Assembly (NCBI RefSeq): GCF_011801125.1
Contig: NZ_CP046171.1
Location: 1,798,001 to 1,862,000, forward strand
Length of the DNA: 64,000 nucleotides
Direction: 5' to 3'
Source: Nocardia brasiliensis
GTDB taxonomy: Bacteria; Actinomycetota; Actinomycetes; Mycobacteriales; Mycobacteriaceae
A program made the translations under genes and the position numbers. Within the stretch, counting starts at the first letter, position 1, and each line of letters begins with the position of its first letter. Below, piece by piece: positions 35,001 to 47,000 of this stretch. The notes under the pieces were generated by a model that made no database searches, was not told where the DNA came from, and saw only the letters and a list, made by a program, of their open reading frames with translations.

Positions 35001-38000
35001 TGCGTCAGTCCGATGACGCCACCGACACCGCGCAACGGCCGGACCGGTCCAACTCGTCCGGGTCCGAGGACGAATCGGACGGTTCGTCCGCGCCGACGTC
35101 CAGCGCCTCGAATTCCGGCTCGCGTCAGTCGAATGCGGCGTCAAGAGGAGACTCCGACAGCGACATGGTGCCCGAGAGCGGCACCCCGATGACCAAGCTG
35201 CCGCGTAGCGGTCCGTTGCTGGAACGCTGGGCCGGGCGCAGTGCTCCGGTGATGCGAACCGTGATCGGTGACCACGACGGTAATTGGTACATCAGCGATC
35301 TCCCGCACGAGTCGTTCCACCACGCGGGCGTGTACACGGCGTTCAAGGCCCAATTCGTCGACGGGAAGATGACCGCGGTCTACGACTGGGCGGGCGCCTA
35401 CCGCCCGGCTCCGGCACGGGTGCAGAGCGCCCTCGGCGCGCACTACGACGAGATCGCGCACTACAACCACAACGGGCACAGGTATACGGCCGCCGACCGG
35501 GAGAAGTGGCCGCCCGCCGCCGCACCGACTCCTCGTGCCGCGGACCGAGATCCCGCGTCCGATGCCGACGACCAGGCCGACCGCGACGCCGAGACGACAC
35601 CCCCGGAGTCGGAGTCCGCGGCGAACCGGCCACCGCTACCCGACGGCATGGCGTGGGACCGGATCGACGGTCTCGGGTCCGATCCGCGCGTGCTGACCAA
35701 GGAGCAGTTCCGGACCGCGACCACCGCCGAGGCGGATCTGGTGGTGCTCGGCGACGAAACAACGGCGTATTACATCCGGCGGCGTTCTGACGCCGCAGTG
35801 GAAGACGGCGACGCCCCCGACACCGGCTGGCGCCGCGTGGACACCGACGAACCAGTCGAGCGTTCCCTCGACGACCTGCTCGCCGACCCGCGACTGACCT
35901 CGGTTCGTATGCCCGGCGAGGCCGAGGTGAGCCTCGCCGACCCGGTGCCGCCCCGTGACTTCGAAGCGGTGGCGCACCGACTGGTCGAGGAGTACCAGCC
36001 GCAGGACTGGAGCGGGCTGTCCCGCGATGATCTCCGGGAAGCCTTGGCGGGCGGCAAATTTCACTCTTCCACCGATCCGGACGAGGTCGCGGCGTACGAG
36101 CGGGCCGTGACGGCCACCATCGAGCTGATCCGCCGGGAGACCGCGAAGCCCGACGGTGACGGCGGGAAGACGCTGTACTTCACCCAGGTGATGGCGGCCA
36201 TGGCGATGCGGCACGGCCCTATCAACATGGCAGCGGGCGAGGGCAAGACGCTCGCGTTCCTCGCCGACGCGATCCTGCACGTGGGCTCCGGTGAGTCGCT
36301 GCAGGTGTTCACCACTCGCGACACCTTGGCGCACGACGCGTACACGCTCTATCAAAAGGTGTTGGGCCCCTACGGATTCAAGATCGGCCGGATGAACCCG
36401 GACGATGGGCCCGATAATGCCTACCCCGTCCAAGAGGACGGTGAGCCGACGGTCTATATCGGCACGTTGAACGATGCCGGGTTCGGCCATCTGCGCGGCA
36501 AGGTGGTGCCGGGGCGGATGGCCGTGCTCGACGAGATCGACGAGGCGCTGGTGCACGCCGAGACCACCTGGATCATCTCCGACGGCGTTGCCCAGCCCGC
36601 TCCGGCAGGCACCGTCGACGCCGTGATTCGGGCCAAACAATTCCTGGACCAGCAGCTGGAATCCGGTGCGTTGCGTCCGGAGCATTTCGGCCGCGGCCCC
36701 GAGCAGATCGGCGGGCCGGCGCGGCTCACCGAGGAAGGTCTCGCCACGGTCACCAAGCTGCTGGATCCGGACGGTTCCGCCGATCCGCAAGTACTGGAAG
36801 CCGAAGTGCGGCGGATCAATTCGGCGGCGACGGCGCGCTGGGAGTTCGTCGAGAACGATCACTACATCATCGACCGGTCCGAGGGGAAGATCGTCATCAT
36901 CGATCAGACCACCCACGGATTGCTGCGTGATCCCAAGACCGCCACCGAGAGTCGGTGGAACGGTGGTCTGGCCCAGGCCGTCGAGGCCAAGCACGGCCTG
37001 CAGATCCGCGCGGATTCGTCGGGCTCGCGCAGCGTCACCGCGGGCGAATTGTTTTCCGATGAGAACTACACCACGGTGTCCGGTGCCTCGGGCACGGCCG
37101 AGGGTGTCGCAGGTGCGCTGTCCGATCGGTACGGCATGCCCGATGTCGTGGAGATCCCGCGCTACCGTGCCTCGAAACTGCGGTTCCTGGAGGATGTGCT
37201 CTCGGTCGATCAGGCCGGCAAGCACCGCCAGATCGCCGACCACGTGGCCGCCGAGTACGGGCCCGACGCGCAGCCGCAGCTGGTGATCGTCAACCGCAAC
37301 AGCGAGGCAGCGCCGATCTCGGCGTTGCTCACGGCACGCAACGTCGAACACACGGTGGTCGACGCGCAGTGGTTCCTCGACAACGGTGTGCACGCACAGG
37401 ATCGGTTGACCGCGATCTTCGCCGAGGCCGGTGAACGGGGCAAGGTGCTGGTGATCAATCGCCAGGGCGGTCGCGGCGTCGACATCGCGGTCAGCGACGC
37501 GGTGAGCGCAACGGGCGGTCTGAAGGTGCTGGTGTCGGGCAGATCGAGCTTGCACGACATCGACATCCAGGCCGAGAACCGCGCGGCTCGTAACGGCCAG
37601 GAGGGCAGCGTCCGCTACTTCATGGCGGCCGATGACACACTCTTCGCGCACTCGCCCCAGCACGCCGTGACGGTAACCCGCTACACCGACGCGGTGGCGG
37701 CCCACGAGCGGGCCGAGACCCGGCACCAGCAGGCGCAGACAACGCATGAAACCCTCGCGGCGAGTAAGCGTCCCGTCGATTCGGGTCGTCTCGATCAGGC
37801 GCGTGCGGATCTGGAGGCGACGCGGGTGGCCAGGGATCGCGCACATACCGAGCGACGTGCCGCCGAAGCCGACATGGTCGAATTGGTGTCGACATTGCAA
37901 CGGCACAATGGCGCACATCTGGCACGGACGAACCTCGCGAGCATGCAAGGGGCGCTCGCGCAGGCCGAGCAGAGCGCGTCGATCCCCGCCCCGGCGCCAG

Positions 38001-41000
38001 CGATCGCACCGTCGCCACCGGTGCCGGAGACGATCGACCAGGACGGGCCCGGCCCGACCCGCGACGACCCTCCCGCCGCGGACGTGCCAGGGGATCGCGC
38101 ACCGGAGCTCGACATGCGCACGCCCCCTGCGGACATGACGCCGACGATGCCGGTGACCGTGGGCGAATTCCCGCACGCGACCGTGCTTTTCAACGACAGC
38201 ACCGGCCGGTTGGTGACCCTCGACACGATGGACCCGTTGCCGGTGCTGCCGAGTGACGAGCGCGACGGGGTCCGGGTACAGCTGCCCGATGGCGCCTCGG
38301 TCGTGATCTCGGCGGAACTGTCCGCGTCGGTGTTCCGCCGGGTCACCGGGCCGGATGGTGCCGAGCAAGTGGTGCCGGTCACGACGGGAGTGTTCGTCAC
38401 CGACAATGACGGCGACGTGTTGCAGCTGCTGCCCACGACGGCGCGGGTCCGACCGGATCCGGGGCACGAGGGCATGATGCAGGTGGATCCGGGGGGCGGC
38501 ATCGGCTGGCTTTCGGTGGTGCCGGAGCGGCTCGGCATCGATGTCCGCCCCAGCGCCGGGGCGCTGTTCGGCGGCGTGGACGGGTTGCCCGCCATCGAGG
38601 ACCTTCGCAACGGCGTCGCCGCCACCAGCTATCTGCTGTCGGATCTGCGCGCGTTGGCGACTCGGGTGCCCGGGCTGATCAAGGACATGATCCGCGTGCG
38701 CACCGACGCCGACGGCAAGCGGTTGTTCAGTGTCCGGTTCTTCGACGCGGCGCAGGGCCGTTGGGTGTGGGTCACGGTGGACGACACCTTCTACGCCGAT
38801 GCCTCCGGTGCGCTCCCGTACGGCGTCGAGCAACCCGGACAACCGTTGTGGCCCGCGGTGTTCGAGAAGGCGTTCGCGGTATTCCGCGGCGGCGAGAAGG
38901 GATTCGCCGGTGTCGGCACCGGCCGGGCTCGGATCGCGACCGAGGCGACCGAATCGTCGGTCGCATCGCTGGAAGTGAGCCATGGCGTGCTTGCCTCGAT
39001 CGTGCGCGAGCCGGGCTTGCTTGCCATGTTGCTCGAGTGGGCGAATCGGTTCTTCGCGACTTCGGTGCGCGGCACCGTCGACGCGACCCGGAAAGCGTTC
39101 GCGGAGTTCCTGATTCGCGAGGTGGCCACGGCAACGGACCGAGTCGGTGCGGTGCTGGACGAACAGGGCCTGACCCCCGATCTCCTTGCCGCGCTCGAGC
39201 ACACGGAGCTGACCGTGCTGCTGGGCGAGCGCACCGCCGACGCCGTGCGGGAGGCACTGGCGCAGCGTCCGGAAACCGGTGGCCGAGCGGAATTCCTGGC
39301 CTACCTGGGTGCGCACTGGCGTGCGTCGGTGGCGGCCCTGCCGGGGCAACTCGACGCGTGGAAATCCGATGCCGAAACGAACGACGGCCCGATCGCGCAA
39401 CGGGCGGACGAACAACCCGACCGGCCTTCCAGCAACGATGGCACGGAGGCCGTGGTCGAGCGAGCGACGGAGGCCACGACGCCGGCCGCCCTCGGTACGA
39501 CCCCGGCCGCGCCCGGTACGACTCCGCCCGCGCTCGGCACGACTCCGCCCGCGCTCGGCACGACCCCGGCCACCACTCTTGGTTCGGCAATCGACGGCAC
39601 GGCCCACCAGCCGACCGGTATCGACCAGTCGACCGCGGCCGGTGGCCCGTCGGCCGTCGCGGCATCCGGTACGCACTCAGCGAGCGTGCTCGGTCTGCGC
39701 GGCCCGGTAAGGCAGCACGCGTCGTCGGCAGCGCGGCAGTTCGTCCCACCGCCCGAGCTGCCCTCGGAGCTGACAATGTCCGGCTCAGTGGTCGACCTGC
39801 GCAATCGTGCAGACCAGACGGTCCACTGGTGGGATCAGCACGGCGGACGTTGGTGGAACGCACTGCGTTTCAACACACTGCCACCGGCGGAGCAATACGA
39901 GTTGGTGACCCGCTACCACCGGCTGCGCAAACTGGACGGCATCCCGGTCGGTGTGCGCGACACCCTCAACCGCACCTACCTGCGTGCTGAGCTTTCGAGA
40001 CTAACTGAGCGCGAGCAGGCTGGACAGCTCACCGCGAACGAGCAACGTCTGATCTCCGTTGTGCGGGCGGTCGATTCGACGCTGACCGACGCCGGTCAGG
40101 TGGCCGCGTGGGTGGCCGAGCGCTCGGGTATCGCGACGCCGCAGGTATTTCTGCAACGGTTCGAACCGCAAGCGTTCGGTGGAACCGGTTCCCTGATACT
40201 CAGTTTCGGGGACACCGACCTTGCGCGATCGGTCGTGTGGCACGTGCCGGGAGCGGAGCAGTCGGCGGGGCCGACCCTGCGTCCGGGGCTGGAGCTCGGC
40301 GCCGACCGGTACGCGGCGCTCGAGCACCAGGATGCGCGCGGCCGATCGGCGGTCGTGGTCTGGCTGGGACACGGGGGAGTGTCTGGGTCGGACCGCGGCA
40401 CGCGGGCGCGCCGGTGGGTGTCGTCGCCACTGGTCAGCGGCAGGCAACGGTTCGCCGACGCGCTCACCACCTTCGGGGTCATGCGCCATGGCATGGAACG
40501 TCGCGGTCTGCTGCGGCGGCCGGAGTCAGTGGAGGTCGTCGATCGCCGCTGGGGCACGACCGTCGAACGTACTGGCCGAGGCATGGATCCGCTGTGGAAC
40601 GCCGAGTTGTCGCTGCCGCGAGCCGAACTCCACCTCACCGATCCGGTCGTGTTCACCTCGACCGAGCCGCTGACCCGAGGCAGACAGGTACGGCTCGCCG
40701 CCGGTACCACCGTGCCGATGTATCGGAGTCCGGATCGGCCGGACCAGGTCCTGGTTCGCGACCCCGCCGCCACCGACGACGCGACGGCCTGGCATGCGGT
40801 GCCGGAGCGGATGTTCGGCACAGTGGTACCCACCCTTGTCTGGCTCGGCGGACCGCTGTTCGCCCCCGACGGTATTCCCCGGGAAACGGACGTGGTGTGG
40901 GACAACACCGAAATACACAGCGGCGCACAGTATTTGCATGCCGAGCTGATTGACCTGGTGCGGGAACGGCCCGGCTGGGTGCGGCGGATGGTGCGCGAGC

Positions 41001-44000
41001 GCCCAGACGGGGTCTTCGAGGTCCGTTTCACCGCCCCCGACGGAACGGCGCAGCGCGTCGCGGTCGACCGCAGGTTCTATGCCTACGACGGCAGAATTGC
41101 CTACGGGGCGCACGTTCCAGGGCAGCCGCTGTGGCCCGCGGTGCTCGAGAAGGCCTGGACGCTGCTGCGCGGCCCGGCGCTCGGCGACGCCGGCGAGGGC
41201 GCGGAGTTCGGGGCGGTGCTGCGCGGTGGTGCGACCGTCCTCGATGACGCGATGGTCGGGGCGCGCCTGCCCAGCGCGACCACCGCGTTGCGTCCGGCCG
41301 GAGAATGGGCGCCTGCGGGGCGCTGGCGTGCGGGTAGCGGCGTCGAATCCCGGGAGATCGCGCACCCGATGCGGATGGACGAGCGCACGCTGACGCGGGT
41401 GCTCGGGGATGCGCGCGTCGCGCGAAAAATATTGTCACACAAGGATTCGTGGCGTGCGAGACGCATGGTTGCCGGCAACCTCGAGATCTGGGAGGATGCG
41501 CGCGCCCGGCTCTCGTGGTTCCGTGCCGAAGGCATCGACACCGACCCGCTGTGGTCGTTCCTACAAACCGCGCGTATGTACGACGATGCCGCGTTCGCGC
41601 GTGCACTCATGCGAACCCTCGGTACGGAGGGCTGGCCGTACGCCGGACCGCTGCGGGAGCTGCGGGAGCACTTGCGCGAGTGCGGCCCGGCGGTGTGGCG
41701 CGGTTGGCCTGCGGTATTCGACGCTTTGCTGCACGCCGAGAGCGCCACGCAATTCACGAATTGGATGCGGCACAACGATGTGCGCACTGAGGCCGGCTTC
41801 CGCGAGTTCCTGCGGCAGCAGTTGCCCCCTGGGGACTTCGAACGTCCCGCTCTGCGTCTGCTGTTGGACAGCATGTCCGACTGGGAATCGGATGCACCAC
41901 AGGGCGATACACCGCTGACCCGGATGGCGGGCGGCAAGATCCGCCGCCTGTTCGAGCGCAGTTCGACATTGGTCGTCGCCACAAGGCCGCGCTGGGTCAC
42001 GAGTCCCGCCGACACCACCCTGCTCGGTGACTACCGCTACCTGGTTTCGGACGTGGTGTACGACGAGTCGACCGCCACGGTGACCGAGGTGCTGCTCCTC
42101 GACGAGTCCAATCGGCAAACAACGGTCCCCGCACGACATTTCAATCAGTTCGCCGTGTTCTCGGCATTCGGCTCCAGTGAACGGCAGACCCGCAGGGCCG
42201 CGCGGATGTGGGTCCCGCCGAGTGTCGAGTCGCCGATCTCGTTCGCGCCGCTCGGCGAGTGGAGCAACGAGCCATCCCTGGAGCCTGCCGCGATCGGCCC
42301 GCGGCCACGTCGTCTCGCCGGACCGATCTTCGCCGCGGGCGGTCCGACGGAGGCAGACCTTGCGCACCTGCCGGATTGGTCCGTGACCCGGGAACTGCGC
42401 GCGCGGGTCGCCACAGCGGGGAGCATCGCGAATATGGTGCGCTTCGTGGTAGCGGTCGGCGACCACGCGGTCGCGGTTCGCGGCGACATCATCTACGCGC
42501 GCGGGAATCGAGTCGACTCCGCTGGAAACGTGGTGCACGACGCTACCGGCGACGTGGTGACGGACTACGTTGGCAACCCAGTCGGCGACGGTGTGGGAAA
42601 CATCGTTCGGGACAGCGATTCCGGGCTGGTGATCGATAACGCCGCAGTGCTCGGCCTTGATGTGCTGCTGACCGTGGCCGGTGCGCCGCGGTGGGTGCGC
42701 GTGGGCCGGTCCACCGCGCTGCGCGTCAGTCAGCCGGACCATGCGCCGATCTGGCCGCTTCTGCTGCTGGAGGCGCATGTCGCGGTGCATGGCAACGATC
42801 GCGTGGATGCGGCGCGGACAAGCCACCCACCGGCAGATCCGGGGTATCTGGTCTTCGAACGGCAGCAGGGACCGCTGCTGCTGGAACAGGGACTACCGGC
42901 GGACGTGGCCGCCGGTACCGCGCCCGCGGCGTCCCAAGACAGCGCGACCGTTGTGGGGTTCACCGGTGTGCATGCGGCTTCCGCTGCGCAGACACCGGGT
43001 GTTTGGGCGTCGATGCGGGGCGGCGCGGAGGCGGCTACGGTTGTCGCGTCCTCGAGTGCCTTGGTCGAAGGGGTGCGTGCGCCACGAGGTGGGGTGTGGA
43101 AGTCCATGCCGGGTGATGGGAACTGTTTGTTCCATGCGCTGGCGACCTTGCTCGGGATGAATGATGAAGGCGCGCACGATGATTTGCGTGCCGCGGTGGT
43201 CGAAGGGTTGAGCGTCAAAGCCGATCGGCAGTGGGCCGAACTCTTCGGCGCCTTCCGGCCGGGGGAGCCCGAGGCCGTGCGGCAGGCGAGTTTTGTGCAG
43301 CAGCTGTCGAATTTGCTGCGGGACAAGATGTTCCGTGAACCGGCCGCCGAGTTCCTGCTGCCGTTCCTGGTGCGTGAGCTCGGACTGAATGTGGACATCG
43401 TGCGTCCGGCGGTCGACGGTGTCCCCGGCGTGACCACCGCGCTGCGGCACGGCGGTGGGCGTCCCGTCTTCACGCTGCTGCGGGCGACGGGCGCGGGCGA
43501 TGGGCACTATCACGTCGCGGTGGACACGGACGGCGCCCCGTTGCGTCAACCCCTGCTCGATCGCAGCGTCACAGCGACCGAACCCGCGACCGACCGGTTC
43601 GGTGATCGGAAACCGATCGCGCACAATCAAATTCGTGCGTCGGCGCGGATCCTGCTGGATCATCGGTTTGCCCAGGAAATGGCCGCCGCCCAATGCGACG
43701 GTACCGCGGCGGGGCTTGTGGCGGTGCGCGAGCAGCTGGCGCGCTCGGAGCACCGGACCGATCGTCTCGCGGCACGGGTGCTCGACCGCTTCGTGCTCGC
43801 GTCCGAGGATGTCCGAGTCGGCCTGGCCGAGCTCGAGGGCCGCCGATTCGATCCCACCATCGAGCAGCTGCGTGCCCTGTGCGCCGCCGGTCTCGAACTG
43901 CGTCGGGTAGCCCCGGACGGCAACTGCCTGTTCACGGCATTCGTGACGGCGGTGAACAGCCACAAGGACCCTGCGAGTGTGCGCGCCGAAGCCCTGGACC

Positions 44001-47000
44001 ACATTCGGGCGAACCGGCAGCGGTTCCTGGACCTGTACCACCCCGCCGGCGTCGAGCAGGAGCGGGAGCGTGCCGCGCGTTTCGAACGTGAACTGGCCGA
44101 GCTGGGCGTCGATGGCGCGTTCAACAACGACCTGGCGGATCTACTGATCAAGGCGATCCAGGAATCGCAGTCGCTCCCACGGCCGATCGTCGTCGTGGAC
44201 GAGCGCTTCGCGCCGCCGGTGGACGATCTGGCCGACGCCGACTGCGTGCTCGTTCGCGTCGACTACGCGGGCGGGCACTATCACGCCGCGACCGGTGCCT
44301 ACAGCGGACTGGACAGCATGCTCGCCCTACCGCAGGATTGGCTCGAACCGCGGCAGGCGCCGACCGCACCGGCATGGTCGGCATCGTCGGCTCGGCAAGC
44401 GCCATCGCTCGCCGAGGCGGGCGCGGTGCGCGCGGTGCCGTTCCCGGCGCGGGTCGTCACCAACGGTACGTTGAAGGTGACTCTTTCCGACGGCGAACTG
44501 TATGAATTCCGTTCGGGCGCAATAGACAAAGATTGGTTCCTGCGCGACATCAAGACCGGGGAGATCTGGGTCTCCACCACGACTGGGACCGGTCGTGCGA
44601 TGATCGATCCCACTGCGTGGCCCGACCTCGAGGTGCGCATCGATCCGCCCGGCGACATGGCCGAGTTGCGGTGGTCCGGCGCGAATCCGGGGTTGCGCTT
44701 CGCGGCCGTCGGTGACCGCGCTCCGGTGGCCATTGAGGACGGCGCGACGTGGCTTGCTCTGTTCACCGCCGACGGCGGGCTCGTCGTGCAGGATCCGAAC
44801 CGGACGGACGGCCGATGGTATCGGGTGCCGGTGGCGTTGGAGGACGTGCTGACCCTGGTTGTCCCGGCCAACCGCAACGCGAGTCCCTTGTTCGACAACG
44901 ATATGCCGTCGCCGAACGACGTGGAGCAGGGCACGATCGGCGACTGCTATCTGTTGTCGGTCTTGAAGAACATGGCCACCCACGCGCCGTGGGCGATCAA
45001 GGAGATGATCCACGAGTACGAGGACGGCACCGTCGGTGTGCGACTGTTCCGCGCGGACGGGCCGACGTGGGTCCACGTGGATAAGAAGATCTACATCAAT
45101 CGGTACACCCGGCATGGACACTATGCCGGGCATCGGGCAGGGTATCCGATCTGGCCCGCGTTGATCGAGAAGGCGTACGCGGCGGAATTCGGTGGGCACC
45201 TCGGTTACTTGGGAATCAGCAAGGGGGGCGAGATCGCCTATGCGGCCAGTGCGCTGCGGCAGGGCTTCCAGGAGACCGGGAGTGCGGGCCGGGTGCTGCC
45301 GCCCATCACCACTGGGAGCAGTTTCTTCTTCTTGCATCCCAGCGGTTTCGGTCCGGACGCCCTGCACGAACAGTTCGGTCCTCGCGATGGCGCCGGACGC
45401 GACGTCGACCCGAAACGGGAGTTCGCGACGGCGTTGGTCTCGGCCATGGCACAGCGGCAGCGGCTCCTGGAGACCACCCTGGATGCTTTGGGGCGACAGT
45501 ACGCGCCAACGGACGCTGCCTACCTGAGCGTGTTGCGGCAGTTCGAATCCGACCATGAATTCCAGACCCCGCTGGGCATGGATCGGCTCATGCGCGAGAC
45601 ATTCGATCGGGATGGTGTCAGTAAATGGGCTGTCGAACGTGCGCGGATCAATCGGTACATGGACGATATCTACGCCACCGAGACGCACCTACGGTCCGCC
45701 GCTCGATATCCGATCCTGGCCCGCGAATTCGCCGCCCGCATCGACTACGCGCTGTCCCGTGGTGACCAGGTCCTACTCGGCACGCCCCTGTTCGGTCCAG
45801 GCAAGGAAAATACGAGTTTGGTTCCCGGACTGGTGGGCACGCACGCGTACTCGGTGATCGGTGTGGAACACGATGCGCGTGGCAACCCGGTGCGGGTGGT
45901 CATGGACAATCCGTGGAACATGTATCCCGCCGCGGTGCCCGGGCCTGGTATCGAGTATCGCCCGAACATTGGGCGGGGCGTTATCGCCGTCGATGTCGAA
46001 CATCTCGCGAAATTCGACAGGGTCGCTACCCAGGGCCGAGCCACCGCCGCTCTGCATGTCGCGGAGTTCCGCTACCACGCAGCCGTCAACCATGCCGCCG
46101 TTCCTGACGCGGTCGAGACGGTGGCCGAGGTCGGTGACTCGCTGCGCGGCGGAGCGGACGAGACCACGGTGGCCACGGAACTGAACAGGGTGGTCGAGGG
46201 CGTCGCCGCGCCTGCCGGCCTGGTGTGGAAATCCATGCCCGGCGGCGGCAACTGCTTGTTCCACGCGATGGCGGCGATGCTGCGTATGCCGGGCGAGACC
46301 GCGCACGAAGATCTGCGCGCCGAGGTGGTGGTGGCGCTGCATCAGCGGGCGGCGGGCGCCTGGAACGGATTCTTCGACGGGTTCCTGGACGATGCGCCGG
46401 AAGCGGAGCGGCGCAAGGCATTCCAGGAGCAGCTCGCCGTATTGCTGCAGGACGGGGCATATCAGGACGCGGCAGCCGAGTTCTTCCTGCCGTACGTGGT
46501 GCGAACACTCGAGTTGAACGTCGACATCGCACGTCCGGGGCACCTGATCGAACATCTTCGCTACGGTGCGGATGGGCCGGTGCACACGGTGCTGCGGGCG
46601 ACCGGCGACGGGGCCGGGCACTACCACGTCGCGGTCGGTGCCGACGGCGTGGTGCCCGCCGAGCCCGACCCTGGGCAGATCGGTTCCAACGGTGTTCGCC
46701 GATTCGAGACCAACTCGGACGGAGCGCGATACGCCACTCGCTATCTGGCCGGCATGCGGGACTTCCAGGGCACCGAGTGGTTCGCTGTGCGTCAGGCGGT
46801 GCACGCCTATGAACGAAACACGTGGGTGAATCTGATTCTGCGCAGCATCGCCGGTGTCGACTCGGTCGAGGCCGAAATCGGTGCATACGTAGAGCGATTG
46901 CGGCAGGCCGTCCGCGCTATCGAGGAACTGAAAGGCGAAGACCACTACGCACTTCCGACAGTGGAGGAACTCGAAGAGGACCGGACACTCCTGATCGAGG

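Noticed and set aside
36000..37640. A separate secA2-like gene or gene fusion error
   Set aside because: The segment is in frame with both flanks, has no start or ribosome binding site of its own, lacks the SecA C-terminal domains, and composition does not change at its edges.
35636..39676. A 1,346-codon minus-strand open frame inside the giant gene
   Set aside because: It has Arg/Gly/His-rich composition typical of antisense frames in high-GC DNA, and the plus strand carries clear SecA-like and calpain-like motifs there.
42525..42630. GNVVHD/GDVVTD repeat as a calcium-binding RTX-like array
   Set aside because: The unit lacks the GGxGxDxUx pattern and has too few copies; it is more likely a short beta insertion in a degenerate module.
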